Source: Candidatus Brocadiaceae bacterium
GTDB taxonomy: Bacteria; Planctomycetota; Brocadiia; SM23-32
DNA: 14,553 nt
Direction: 5' to 3'
Assembly (NCBI GenBank): GCA_003551785.1
Contig: PUNP01000257.1
Span: forward strand, 1 to 14,553
The translations under genes were made by a program, and so were the position numbers. The notes below the pieces were generated by a model. That model saw only the letters and a list, made by a program, of their open reading frames with translations. It was not told the DNA's origin and made no database searches. Shown in pieces: positions 7,906 to 14,533 of this stretch; within the stretch, counting starts at the first letter, position 1; every line of letters starts with the position of its first letter.

Positions 7906-9459
7906 TCATTGAAGCCTCCTGTGAGGCGGAGAATGGCCCATGCCGCGGAAAAACCCGAAATCGGCCGACTCGACCACCGGAAGCAGCTCTTCGATCTCCT
8001 TGCATGTGTTCTCATAATTCTCACGGTAACGGCCGTTCCCCCACCCGTGGATGCAGGTATGGGTGTATTCGGCATAATTATACCGGATTATACATTTCGG
8101 TTCATCCTCTCTCCCGGCCGCTCTGAACCCGGAAGGATTACCGAAGGAGGCGTTATACTCTATAACCCCCCCGTAGCCGTTGATCGTCAGCCCCGCCTGG
8201 GCGCTGCGCCCCGGCTCACCGAGGTTCATGGAAAGGTTGCCCACATAGTGGTGCATATGAGCGCCGTCGGACGCGCTGATGGTGTTTCTGATCCCGTTCT
8301 CAGCGATCACCACGTTGCCCGCAACCAGGCTGCCGTACTGCTCCTGATGCCCGATCACATGACGCCCGCGCGGCATACGCCTGCCGATAATAAGGTTATT
8401 GACTATCTCCCCGTCCCGTCCGTGCCGGGGGATTATCACATCGTTTCCGCCGCCGCCGGTCGTGCTCAGAATGCCGCCGTAACGTATCTGGTTATCGCGT
8501 ATGAGCCATCCCGATGTCGGGTGAACACCGCTTTGACCGATATACTCCATTATGTTGCCGCTCATCACCACCCCGGTGCCGGCCTGTCCGCGCCTCGCTC
8601 CGTACGCAACGATCCCGGCTCCGTTGAAATGATGAATGTGATTCGATGAGAGAACGGCGTGGTGAGCCAGTTGAACGGCGTTTGCCCGGGGCGACGGACC
8701 AACCTCCCACGGACCAACCCCGCCGCCGTCGAGTGCAACGTTCACAAGAGCCGACCTGATGTCGAGAAAGGCCAGAACACCGCCCGGTCTCTCTTCGTCC
8801 ATCGCCGGCCGTATCACCACGTCGCCGAGCTCGTCTGCGCCTTCCAGCCATATGCCCGGCGGCACCCTGAAGCCCACGTTCCAGTATCCTTCCTCGTTTA
8901 TACTCCCATCATAACGCCAGTATATCTCTCGCGCCGGATGTTTGTAGCCGCTCATGGTCTCGACGTAATACCCCTCCGGCAGCACAACCGTCCTGGGTTC
9001 ATAATCGATGGTTTCCATGTAATCATCTATCCTTTGATCATCAACGGTTACTCCCTTGCGCGGCGTGCCGTCAAAGGACTCGATGTGTGCCGGACTGTAT
9101 TCGAACGAATCCAGGTAAGCGCTGATAACGTTCACCCAGGGGTCGGAGGCCGTGCCGGAGCCCTGAGCATCTTCGGGGATATCCAGCTCGACCCTCTTCT
9201 CCGGCTGCTCAAAAGGCAGCGGCTCCGGCTCTCCCGCCGGGCTCGGCCCCAGCGAGCCCCACGCATCTTCGTGGGACAGTGTACCAAAAGCGGCCTCCAT
9301 CTGATCTTCGTTGAGTATCTCCTCGAGCATCGCCCTCATGGGTGAGGAAATTTTAACGCCGTTGATCTGCTCTCCGGCCGGGGCCGCATTCGTCGTCAAA
9401 TATCCGCAAAACACCACTATTGCCAGACCGTAAACGAACATGTTTTTTTTCATCATCAT
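7906..9459 (-). CDS. Secreted right-handed parallel beta-helix protein
   Basis: A 517-residue product with an N-terminal signal peptide (hydrophobic VYGLAIVVFCGYL, cleavage near AAPA). Residues about 25-100 are a low-complexity acidic/proline linker. From about residue 150 onward, short strands alternate with Asn- and Gly-rich turns (SGNIMEYIG, IRDNQIRYGG, IVNNLIIGRR, VAGNVVIAENGI, VGNLSMNLG, IEYNASFGN, IRYNYAEYT), the hallmark of pectate-lyase-like beta-helices. Such folds include polysaccharide lyases and glycosidases, but no confident catalytic site can be named. Three consecutive ATGs begin the frame; GGAG at 9461-9464 is 1, 4 and 7 nt from them, so the third (9453) is the best placed start. 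It follows the DUF4838 gene after 71 nt and precedes the isomerase-like gene by 21 nt. Confidence 0.82.
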   Translation of the reverse strand: MMMKKNMFVYGLAIVVFCGYLTTNAAPAGEQINGVKISSPMRAMLEEILNEDQMEAAFGTLSHEDAWGSLGPSPAGEPEPLPFEQPEKRVELDIPEDAQGSGTASDPWVNVISAYLDSFEYSPAHIESFDGTPRKGVTVDDQRIDDYMETIDYEPRTVVLPEGYYVETMSGYKHPAREIYWRYDGSINEEGYWNVGFRVPPGIWLEGADELGDVVIRPAMDEERPGGVLAFLDIRSALVNVALDGGGVGPWEVGPSPRANAVQLAHHAVLSSNHIHHFNGAGIVAYGARRGQAGTGVVMSGNIMEYIGQSGVHPTSGWLIRDNQIRYGGILSTTGGGGNDVIIPRHGRDGEIVNNLIIGRRMPRGRHVIGHQEQYGSLVAGNVVIAENGIRNTISASDGAHMHHYVGNLSMNLGEPGRSAQAGLTINGYGGVIEYNASFGNPSGFRAAGREDEPKCIIRYNYAEYTHTCIHGWGNGRYRENYENTCKEIEELLPVVESADFGFFRGMGHSPPHRRLQ

Positions 9460-9460
9460 T

Positions 9461-9464
9461 CTCC
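9461..9464 (-). promoter_or_regulatory. Ribosome binding site that favours the third ATG of the beta-helix gene
   Basis: Minus-strand GGAG. Spacing of 7 nt to the ATG at 9453 is normal, whereas 1 nt to the ATG at 9459 is too short. Confidence 0.5.
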
Positions 9465-9530
9465 ATTTGTATAATTTAATGTAATTTAACCAGACTAAAC
9501 GTGAAATTTTGACTACTCCCCAATCCTACA

Positions 9531-11888
9531 TCAGCGCTCTTCGGGCGGTGCATACAACATTACCCCGCCGATGATACCTCCCGTACCGAGCTCGTTCGTG
9601 CGCGGACGGACGGTACGGACGGTCACCACGTTATGGGCGCCGTATTCCAGCGCATCGGTCACATCGAACTGAAAGGGGCGGAACGCCGAGCCGTGGGCGT
9701 GAAGGTCAAACTCCGCCCCGTCATGGTTGGCTCCCACAAACTCACCGTTGACCCACACCTCAGCCGTGTTATCCACGCCGGCAAACCAGATGTTTATTCT
9801 GTCATGCTCCCTGGCCTGCGAACTCACATGGACACTCTGGCGGTACCAAGCCTGGCCGAAATAGTAGCGCAGTCCCTGGTTTGACCAGCTTGTATCGGTG
9901 CGGATACTCTGCCAGTTTATTCCTCTGCTCTCCGGCTTATGGAGCCCGACGTACTGGCCCCATTTCTGCGGGTCCTGGTAAAATTTCCACTCATAATCGA
10001 ACCGCGCCACGATCTCGCCTTCGCCTTCTCCCGTGGACTCATAATTCCGCATAGCGGGGGTTTCCACGAAACGGCTGAAAAAATTCGTTGCATGACGCTC
10101 ATAGAGCATCGGATATTCGTAATCCTCCAGCAGCCGGTCGCGCATCTTGCGGCTGGCTTCCATCGCTTCTTTTTCACCCACAAAATCGAACTCCTCACGT
10201 CGCCAGCGCGACTCGATGTAGTAATCAAGGAAATCGAGTGCGACCACCTTGATCTCGATCCGGGTCGCATACTTCTCGTTTGCAATCCCTTCTGCAAGCC
10301 CTTCGGCCTCTTCGAGGCTGCGCCGCAGATCGGCCATCGTCCGGGCCGTGAAGATAAGGGGTATATCCCATACGCTGCCGGTATGGTACGGAGCGTCACG
10401 CACGGTATCGTCCAGAAGCTCATGATAGGCGCGCATAGGTTCAGAAGCCGGGCCGTAAAATTTCTCATAAAATTCATCCACTATAGCATCCACATCCGCC
10501 GTATGGTCCCACAGCAGTTTGGCGGCCACATACATACCCGGATTCTGGGTGGCCCAGAAATCGGCGGGATCGGCGGCCCACACCCTCACACCCAGGTCAT
10601 AAAAGGCGGGGATTTCCTCACGTAAGCGGTGAATTATAGGGTAATGGAACCCCGGGTCCGCCAGGTGATAAAGGTATCCCCGGTCGCCCATATAGCCGCC
10701 TTCGACATCCACATAGGGAGCCCAGCGCTCAAATGCATAAATCGGAAAATTTGATTCCGGACAGATCGGATTGTTCGGCCCGTGCCTGCGGCACACATGA
10801 ATCGGCGCAAGGGAGATGGCCAGATTATCTTTCGGCTCCACATCCTCGGGCCAGCGCAGATGACGTGAATACGCGTATTTACCGATGCGCACGTCGGGAA
10901 ATTCATCGGAAAGAGCGTCCGTCAGGTGGTTAAAAAACCATATATATCTGTCCGTATAGGAAGGCTCGGGCGTCGAAAGGGGATTCAGCACGTCGGGGTC
11001 CAGCGCACGGCAATGATCGCATTCGCACATGCCACCCCCATCATTGGGGCCCATATTTAAAACATCGGTATCCGGGTTCTCCCGCAGATAATCCCTGTAG
11101 TAATCGACCACGGTCTCAAAAAGCTCGTTCTCGTCCAGGTTGTCCGTGGAATTTGTCAGGCACAGCTGGCGATTCCTTCGTTCGCCGTCTATAAGGGCGA
11201 AGAATTCGGGATTTTCCTCAAACGCCGCACGGCGCCGCGAGCGGCCGGTGAACGGCTCGATGCCATGTCTTCCATATCGGCTCTCCCCCCCCATCCGCAG
11301 GCGTTTGTTCCACAGATCGGGAACGTTCCTCGAACCGCGCCGGCCCTTAAAAGAGGGCGACTGCACCGTCTGCTGCCGCGACAGGGTCACAGTACTGTTC
11401 TCGGGGACAACCCGCCCGATTTCACCGGGCATATACCAGCGCACGCCCAGCTGCTCCAGCAGTTCATACGCCGCCGCAAGCGTTCCCTCCGGTGAAAGCC
11501 CCCGCAGCTGCACTTCGTCGTCGTTCACAAAAAGCGCAAAGGCGAAGGGGTCGTCTCCCTTTTCCCTGATCTCGTTCTCCAGCCCGGCATCGGCCGCCTC
11601 ACCTATCCGAACCAGCAGCAGCCCCTCCGGCTCCTGCCCTGCCCCGACCACATCGAGCGAGGTCCCGGAAATCAGTTCGATATGTTCGGCAATCTCATCG
11701 GCCGCCAGCCTTTCGTTCTCATGCGGTTCTTCAGGCAGAACCAAAACCGCCCTTGCTTCACCGTCGACAGCCAGGTACAAGTCGGCCGAAGCACAGGCAG
11801 CGAAACCTATGCAAAGCGCACACAGTAGAAGCGTCAAACGAGCAAAATCCTTCCGAACCTTCACATACATTTTTGATCTCTTTCGCAT
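9531..11888 (-). CDS. Secreted DUF4838 protein with N-terminal alpha-glucuronidase-like domain and C-terminal GH2-type jelly roll
   Basis: A 785-residue product. The leader (residues 1-35) ends in ACASA before Asp36, consistent with signal peptidase I; FAAC at Cys32 is a possible lipobox, so soluble or lipid-anchored cannot be decided. Residues about 36-150 resemble the small alpha/beta domain at the N-terminus of GH67/GH20-type enzymes (NERLAADEIAEHIELISG, LLEQLGVRWYMPGE). Residues about 190-600 match DUF4838, with its signature NMGPNDGGGMCECDHCRALD near residues 278-297. Residues about 630-785 are a galactose-binding-like jelly roll (WYRQSVHV, GVDNTAEVWVNGEFVG, GTGGIIGG), the same fold as in the leftmost gene. 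A role in glycan processing is likely, but the reaction is not established by the sequence. It heads the operon that runs to 3123; GGAG six nt upstream supports the start, and Met7 is an alternative. An R2 repeat ends 50 nt upstream. Confidence 0.85.
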   Translation of the reverse strand: MRKRSKMYVKVRKDFARLTLLLCALCIGFAACASADLYLAVDGEARAVLVLPEEPHENERLAADEIAEHIELISGTSLDVVGAGQEPEGLLLVRIGEAADAGLENEIREKGDDPFAFALFVNDDEVQLRGLSPEGTLAAAYELLEQLGVRWYMPGEIGRVVPENSTVTLSRQQTVQSPSFKGRRGSRNVPDLWNKRLRMGGESRYGRHGIEPFTGRSRRRAAFEENPEFFALIDGERRNRQLCLTNSTDNLDENELFETVVDYYRDYLRENPDTDVLNMGPNDGGGMCECDHCRALDPDVLNPLSTPEPSYTDRYIWFFNHLTDALSDEFPDVRIGKYAYSRHLRWPEDVEPKDNLAISLAPIHVCRRHGPNNPICPESNFPIYAFERWAPYVDVEGGYMGDRGYLYHLADPGFHYPIIHRLREEIPAFYDLGVRVWAADPADFWATQNPGMYVAAKLLWDHTADVDAIVDEFYEKFYGPASEPMRAYHELLDDTVRDAPYHTGSVWDIPLIFTARTMADLRRSLEEAEGLAEGIANEKYATRIEIKVVALDFLDYYIESRWRREEFDFVGEKEAMEASRKMRDRLLEDYEYPMLYERHATNFFSRFVETPAMRNYESTGEGEGEIVARFDYEWKFYQDPQKWGQYVGLHKPESRGINWQSIRTDTSWSNQGLRYYFGQAWYRQSVHVSSQAREHDRINIWFAGVDNTAEVWVNGEFVGANHDGAEFDLHAHGSAFRPFQFDVTDALEYGAHNVVTVRTVRPRTNELGTGGIIGGVMLYAPPEER

Positions 11889-11910
11889 ATTGTACTCCGA
11901 AAAAAGTTAA

Positions 11911-11940
11911 GTAATAACTCTAAAAAAGTGCAAATGTAAA
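11911..11940 (-). promoter_or_regulatory. Possible promoter of the DUF4838 operon
   Basis: Minus-strand TTTACA (11940-11935), an 18-bp spacer and TATTAC (11916-11911), 22 bp before the start codon. The -10 matches only four of six consensus bases. The -35 overlaps the end of R2 copy B. Weak; listed because this operon otherwise has no visible promoter. Confidence 0.25.
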
Positions 11941-12033
11941 TATTCTGTAAACCCCGTTACATGATCACCACCGTGCCCTGTGCCGATGGAAAAGTGATTC
12001 AGAGCTAATTATTGATTTCTTACATCGTAGCCG
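11939..12033 (-). repeat. R2 hairpin repeat, copy B
   Basis: Core arms CCACCG (11968-11973) and CGATGG (11984-11989) flank a 10-nt loop TGCCCTGTGC. As minus-strand RNA all six pairs form, one of them a G-U wobble. Beyond the hairpin it stays similar to copy A (GTGATTCAGAGCTA). It lies in the 211-bp gap between the small membrane protein gene and the DUF4838 gene. Confidence 0.7.
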
Positions 12034-12050
12034 TTTCTGTGAAGAACATG

Positions 12051-12075
12051 GTTCGGCAAACATTGAACACCGAAC
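12051..12075. other. Stem-loop after the small membrane protein gene
   Basis: GTTCGG (12051-12056) and CCGAAC (12070-12075) are perfect 6-bp inverted arms with a 13-nt loop, 25 nt past the stop codon of the gene ending at 12100. There is no T-run after it on the minus strand, so it is at best a weak terminator or an mRNA 3'-end stem. Confidence 0.3.
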
Positions 12076-12099
12076 AGACCGTGGCTGCCGCGCTTCAGT

Positions 12100-12789
12100 T
12101 TAATGAAGATATTCAAGATTATCCCTGGTCACAACAACAGTTTCGTCGGTAGCGGGGCGCAGGGCCACCGCTTTCAAATAATCATTTTCGATATAGTCCC
12201 TGAGCATATCATAATTAGGCTCATCAAATTCCAAAGAAACGATCAGCGGCGGGTTCGACCACTCCAAACACGAAAGATATTCAAGATCGTAAATCATATC
12301 GCCGTGATCATATACAGGAAGCCCGTCCAGCGCTACAATCAAAGCGAGCTCTTTATCCCGGTAGTCCTCAATTACTGCATTGAAGGCGGCAGCATCAAGA
12401 GCAGTCATTTCATCGCAGACATCGGCATGAAACAAGTTGACCTGCGTTCTGGCCGAACTTTCAATCGTCGACTTATATTCTTCCATGAAATGCTCCATTT
12501 CCAGAGCATCCCGGCCTTTTGTCATTAAAAGAACATTGTCACCCTCATTCAGCGTCCCTCTCAATTGACGCCCGAGCATATCTATCGGCTGATAACGTTC
12601 TCTCACCAACACGGCCCTTGCACTGCGCCCCTCACCTACACCAGCCATATTGAGCACCGAGATAACAATCGCTCCCAGCGCCAGGAGAGAAACAACGGGG
12701 ATCCCCCATGATTTATCACTGCGGACTGCTTTCAGGTAAACGACCACAGCCCCTACGCCAAGAACCACCACTGAGATATTTAAAAACAT
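12100..12789 (-). CDS. Small membrane-anchored protein of unknown function
   Basis: A 229-residue product I do not recognise. It has two hydrophobic helices (residues about 2-19 and 30-48) joined by a short basic loop (KAVRSDKSW), then a soluble domain of about 180 residues rich in acidic residues. The soluble part alternates helices with hydrophobic strands (DNVLLMTKG, ELALIVALDG, PPLIVSLEFDEPN, YLKAVALRP, ETVVVTRDN), an alpha/beta pattern with no identifiable catalytic or nucleotide-binding motif. The positive loop between the helices suggests that both termini face the periplasm. A strong GGAGGT (12795-12800) seven nt upstream supports the start. A TTGACG lies about 30 nt upstream of the start codon, but its best -10 partner would put the transcript start inside the RBS. 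It is flanked by R2 repeats on both sides and follows the pseudopilin gene after 316 bp, so it is probably transcribed separately. Confidence 0.7.
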   Translation of the reverse strand: MFLNISVVVLGVGAVVVYLKAVRSDKSWGIPVVSLLALGAIVISVLNMAGVGEGRSARAVLVRERYQPIDMLGRQLRGTLNEGDNVLLMTKGRDALEMEHFMEEYKSTIESSARTQVNLFHADVCDEMTALDAAAFNAVIEDYRDKELALIVALDGLPVYDHGDMIYDLEYLSCLEWSNPPLIVSLEFDEPNYDMLRDYIENDYLKAVALRPATDETVVVTRDNLEYLH

Positions 12790-12879
12790 GCTTTACCTCC
12801 AATTATTTAACGAAAATACGAGCACGTCAACTTTTTTCTTCCGATCACTTCTTACCTACCCTGACGAACATTACGTAGA

Positions 12880-12932
12880 GATATTCAGTGAACCTCGTTG
12901 CCTCGCCACCACCGTGCCCTGTGCCGGTGGTG
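12880..12932 (-). repeat. R2 hairpin repeat, copy C (perfect 8-bp stem)
   Basis: Arms CACCACCG (12907-12914) and CGGTGGTG (12925-12932) pair perfectly around loop TGCCCTGTGC. The sequence from 12880 to the first arm matches copies A and B (GATATTCAGTGAACC against GATATTCAGTAACC), but unlike A and B the similarity ends with the hairpin. Confidence 0.7.
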
Positions 12933-13105
12933 ATGCTTACGCGGTTTACTGAGAATTTGAGCCTGTTGTACAATTCGTGATTATTGCTCGGAGTCTACGA
13001 CATACAGGACCTATAAGACCTATAGCCTGCAAATAAAGCGTGCGTCAGATTGTGAAATAGGCTCATTGACGGCTCACGATGCATCGGGGTATCGTTATTG
13101 GATGG
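12933..13105. other. Remainder of the 316-bp intergenic gap
   Basis: Contains a 9-bp tandem repeat at 12999-13025, a perfect 10-bp palindrome CGATGCATCG at 13077-13086, and GGCTCA repeated directly at 13060-13065 and 13071-13076. No open frame with a ribosome binding site and no convincing terminator was seen. Confidence 0.4.
12999..13025. repeat. Three 9-bp tandem units
   Basis: Plus-strand units GACATACAG, GACCTATAA and GACCTATAG follow one another without gaps (on the minus strand CTATAGGTC, TTATAGGTC, CTGTATGTC). Decaying 9-mer arrays of this general composition (ATAGGTCCT-like) are, from memory, common in intergenic DNA of PVC and some other bacteria; this is a short remnant. Confidence 0.55.
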
Positions 13106-14061
13106 CTATTGCCGATAACGTATGGGCGTAACCGGCCAGTCCGAACAACTGCCACAGCCCCTGGAAGGAGACGATGTGCAATTACAGCTTGTATGGCTTC
13201 CGTCATGCTCTATCCTGCCATCTATATCCCGCGCTCTTATGCCCAAATCACCATACCCCCTTTCAATAAATCGTGGCCAAATTTCAAGGGATCTGTCTCC
13301 ACCAAAATGCGCCCTTAAACTCCACGTATCGCGCTCCAGAACGCGGTAGGATACGGAGCCGTCGGCAAAAGCGATGTTGAATCCCGCTATACTTCCCGGA
13401 GAATCGCCCCCTCGCTCAAAATGACTGAAGCGTTTCGGAATATTTCTATCACCATGACCACACTCCTCGGCCACTATGCTGGACATAACTATCATCTGAT
13501 CCATCGCAAGCATGGCGTTAGACGGCATTTGTTCCGTTCGATAATAGTACACATCGCGATGGTCCCACGAATCCGCCCTCACAATACCCCCGGGAGATCT
13601 GGCACCGTGGGTAGGTATGTTCCAGTTATGGGTATAGGATGCAGAAATATCACCTGATGCACCATCCTCCCAGTCAAACGCATCCTGATCCAAAGTAGTT
13701 TCCGCGGGACAATTCATCACTTCTCTGTTCTTTAGAACGCCCGTACTGAAAAGCAGCCCCAGACCGTTCCAGGTAGAGCCTGTCCTGACAACCGTCTGGA
13801 TTGCATTCTCCGGCTCCCAGTCACTGTTATTACTATGCTGCGACTGCACGGGGCCCGGCAGCAGACCGTCGTAATTCATGGTGTACATCTCCGTTGCCAG
13901 CGCAATCTGGCGCAGATTCGACTGACAGCTTGCCTTACGCGCTTCGGCTCTGGCTCTGGCGAGGCCGGCATCAGCATCGACGCCAGGATGGCGATGATGG
14001 CAATAACCACCAGCAGTTCGATTAAAGTAAACCGTAACATCTTACGTGCTGAGTTAAGCAT
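13106..14061 (-). pseudogene. Pseudopilin with N-terminal methylation motif, broken by a single-base frameshift
   Basis: Two overlapping frames encode one protein. The first (from ATG at 14061) gives the type II secretion/type IV pilin-like leader: basic MLNSARKMLR, then FTLIELLVVIAIIAILASML with Phe after the cleavage site and Glu at +5. After MPA the frame turns into unrelated sequence. Shifting frame at 13962-13964 restores the expected continuation (LARARAEARKASCQSNLRQI) and joins MYTMNYDGLLPG in the frame that ends at 13106. Adding one C (GCCTCGCC to GCCCTCGCC) would give one frame of 318 codons. The distal part has the histidine and AFADGSVSYR typical of H-X9-DG pseudopilin-associated domains, then a Cys-rich tail (CNCTSSPSRGCGSC). 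The product would be cleaved by a prepilin peptidase and inserted in the inner membrane or assembled into a pseudopilus. Either a pseudogene or a sequencing/assembly error. Start is supported by a strong AAGGAGG. Confidence 0.82.
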
Positions 14062-14068
14062 GATACAT

Positions 14069-14075
14069 CCTCCTT
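14069..14075 (-). promoter_or_regulatory. Strong ribosome binding site of the pseudopilin gene
   Basis: Minus-strand AAGGAGG, seven nt before the ATG at 14061; this chooses MLNSARKMLR over the internal Met8. Confidence 0.75.
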
Positions 14076-14103
14076 AGAAAAAGAGTCAACGTACGATCCG
14101 TTA

Positions 14104-14139
14104 CACTAAGTACATTTTAGTGAAAAAAAAATAAGTCAA
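14104..14139 (-). promoter_or_regulatory. Possible promoter region of the pseudopilin gene with an inverted repeat
   Basis: TTGACT (14139-14134) is a good -35, but the best -10 (TGTACT, 14114-14109) lies 19 bp away and matches four of six bases. A perfect 6-bp inverted repeat, CACTAA (14104-14109) and TTAGTG (14117-14122), overlaps that -10 and could be an operator. A run of nine T separates the elements. Low confidence. Confidence 0.3.
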
Positions 14140-14341
14140 ATGAAACCACATTTTTTTCACCGTGTTCACGATCCACCTCACCGACCAAACCGCGCGTGTG
14201 GTTTTCCCCCACGCGGCTTTCCCCTTGTGAATTCACAGATGGCATTCGCTCACTGCTGAGCTTGGCCACCTTGCTCAGCCCCTCCTGCAAAGACCTGACT
14301 CTCTTATGCGTCGAGACGGTTATAGCCTTATCGGCACTCAT
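14117..14341 (-). pseudogene. Stub of a group II intron reverse transcriptase ORF
   Basis: ATG at 14341 is preceded at 9 nt by AAGGAGG (14351-14357), so it looks like a genuine translation start. The first 34 residues or so contain VRSLQEGLSKVAKLSSER, similar in pattern to the conserved N-terminus of group II intron maturases (VRxLQxxLxxxAKxxxxxR), which should be followed by several hundred residues of reverse transcriptase. Instead the frame runs almost at once through the domain V-like hairpin and past the intron end to a stop at 14117. The likely explanation is an internal deletion that removed nearly all of the enzyme. The similarity is judged by eye. Confidence 0.4.
14187..14220 (-). 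ncRNA. Group II intron domain V-like hairpin
   Basis: Exactly 34 nt. The lower helix AAGCCGCGT pairs over nine positions with GCGCGGTTT, including the expected G-U of the AGC catalytic triad region. An AC bulge follows on the 3' side, then an upper stem GGGG/CCAC with one G-A mismatch, capped by a GAAAA loop. This reproduces the domain V plan (9-bp lower stem, 2-nt bulge, short upper stem, GNRA-type cap). The mismatch suggests slight decay. Confidence 0.65.
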
Positions 14342-14533
14342 CCAAAGTCTCCTCCTTGAAAAAGAAACACTCACAAGCTAATGGCCCTTTGCTACGGACG
14401 GTTATGTTGTCCGTCCGATCTCTGCTACTATAGCCATCTCCGAACCTAACCATGACATCATCTCGGCTTTCAGCTTCTCGCCTTATGCCGACCTTATCCT
14501 GCAGACGCCTCAGCTAAATTACATTTTACGGGC

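Noticed and set aside
7879..8649. 256-codon plus-strand open frame opposite the beta-helix gene
   Set aside because: It lies wholly antisense to a well-supported beta-helix gene, has no recognisable domain, and its openness follows from the codon use of the minus-strand gene.
11140..11910. Ser/Pro-rich plus-strand open frame of 256 codons
   Set aside because: Antisense to the DUF4838 gene; the biased composition is the mirror of Glu/Gly/Ala codons on the real strand.
12805..12833. TTGACG plus AATAAT with a 17-bp spacer as promoter of the small membrane protein gene
   Set aside because: The hexamers fit, but the transcript start would fall within the ribosome binding site, leaving the message without it.
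13077..13086. CGATGCATCG palindrome as a regulatory site
   Set aside because: A single 10-bp palindrome is expected by chance in a window this size and it is not repeated near other genes.
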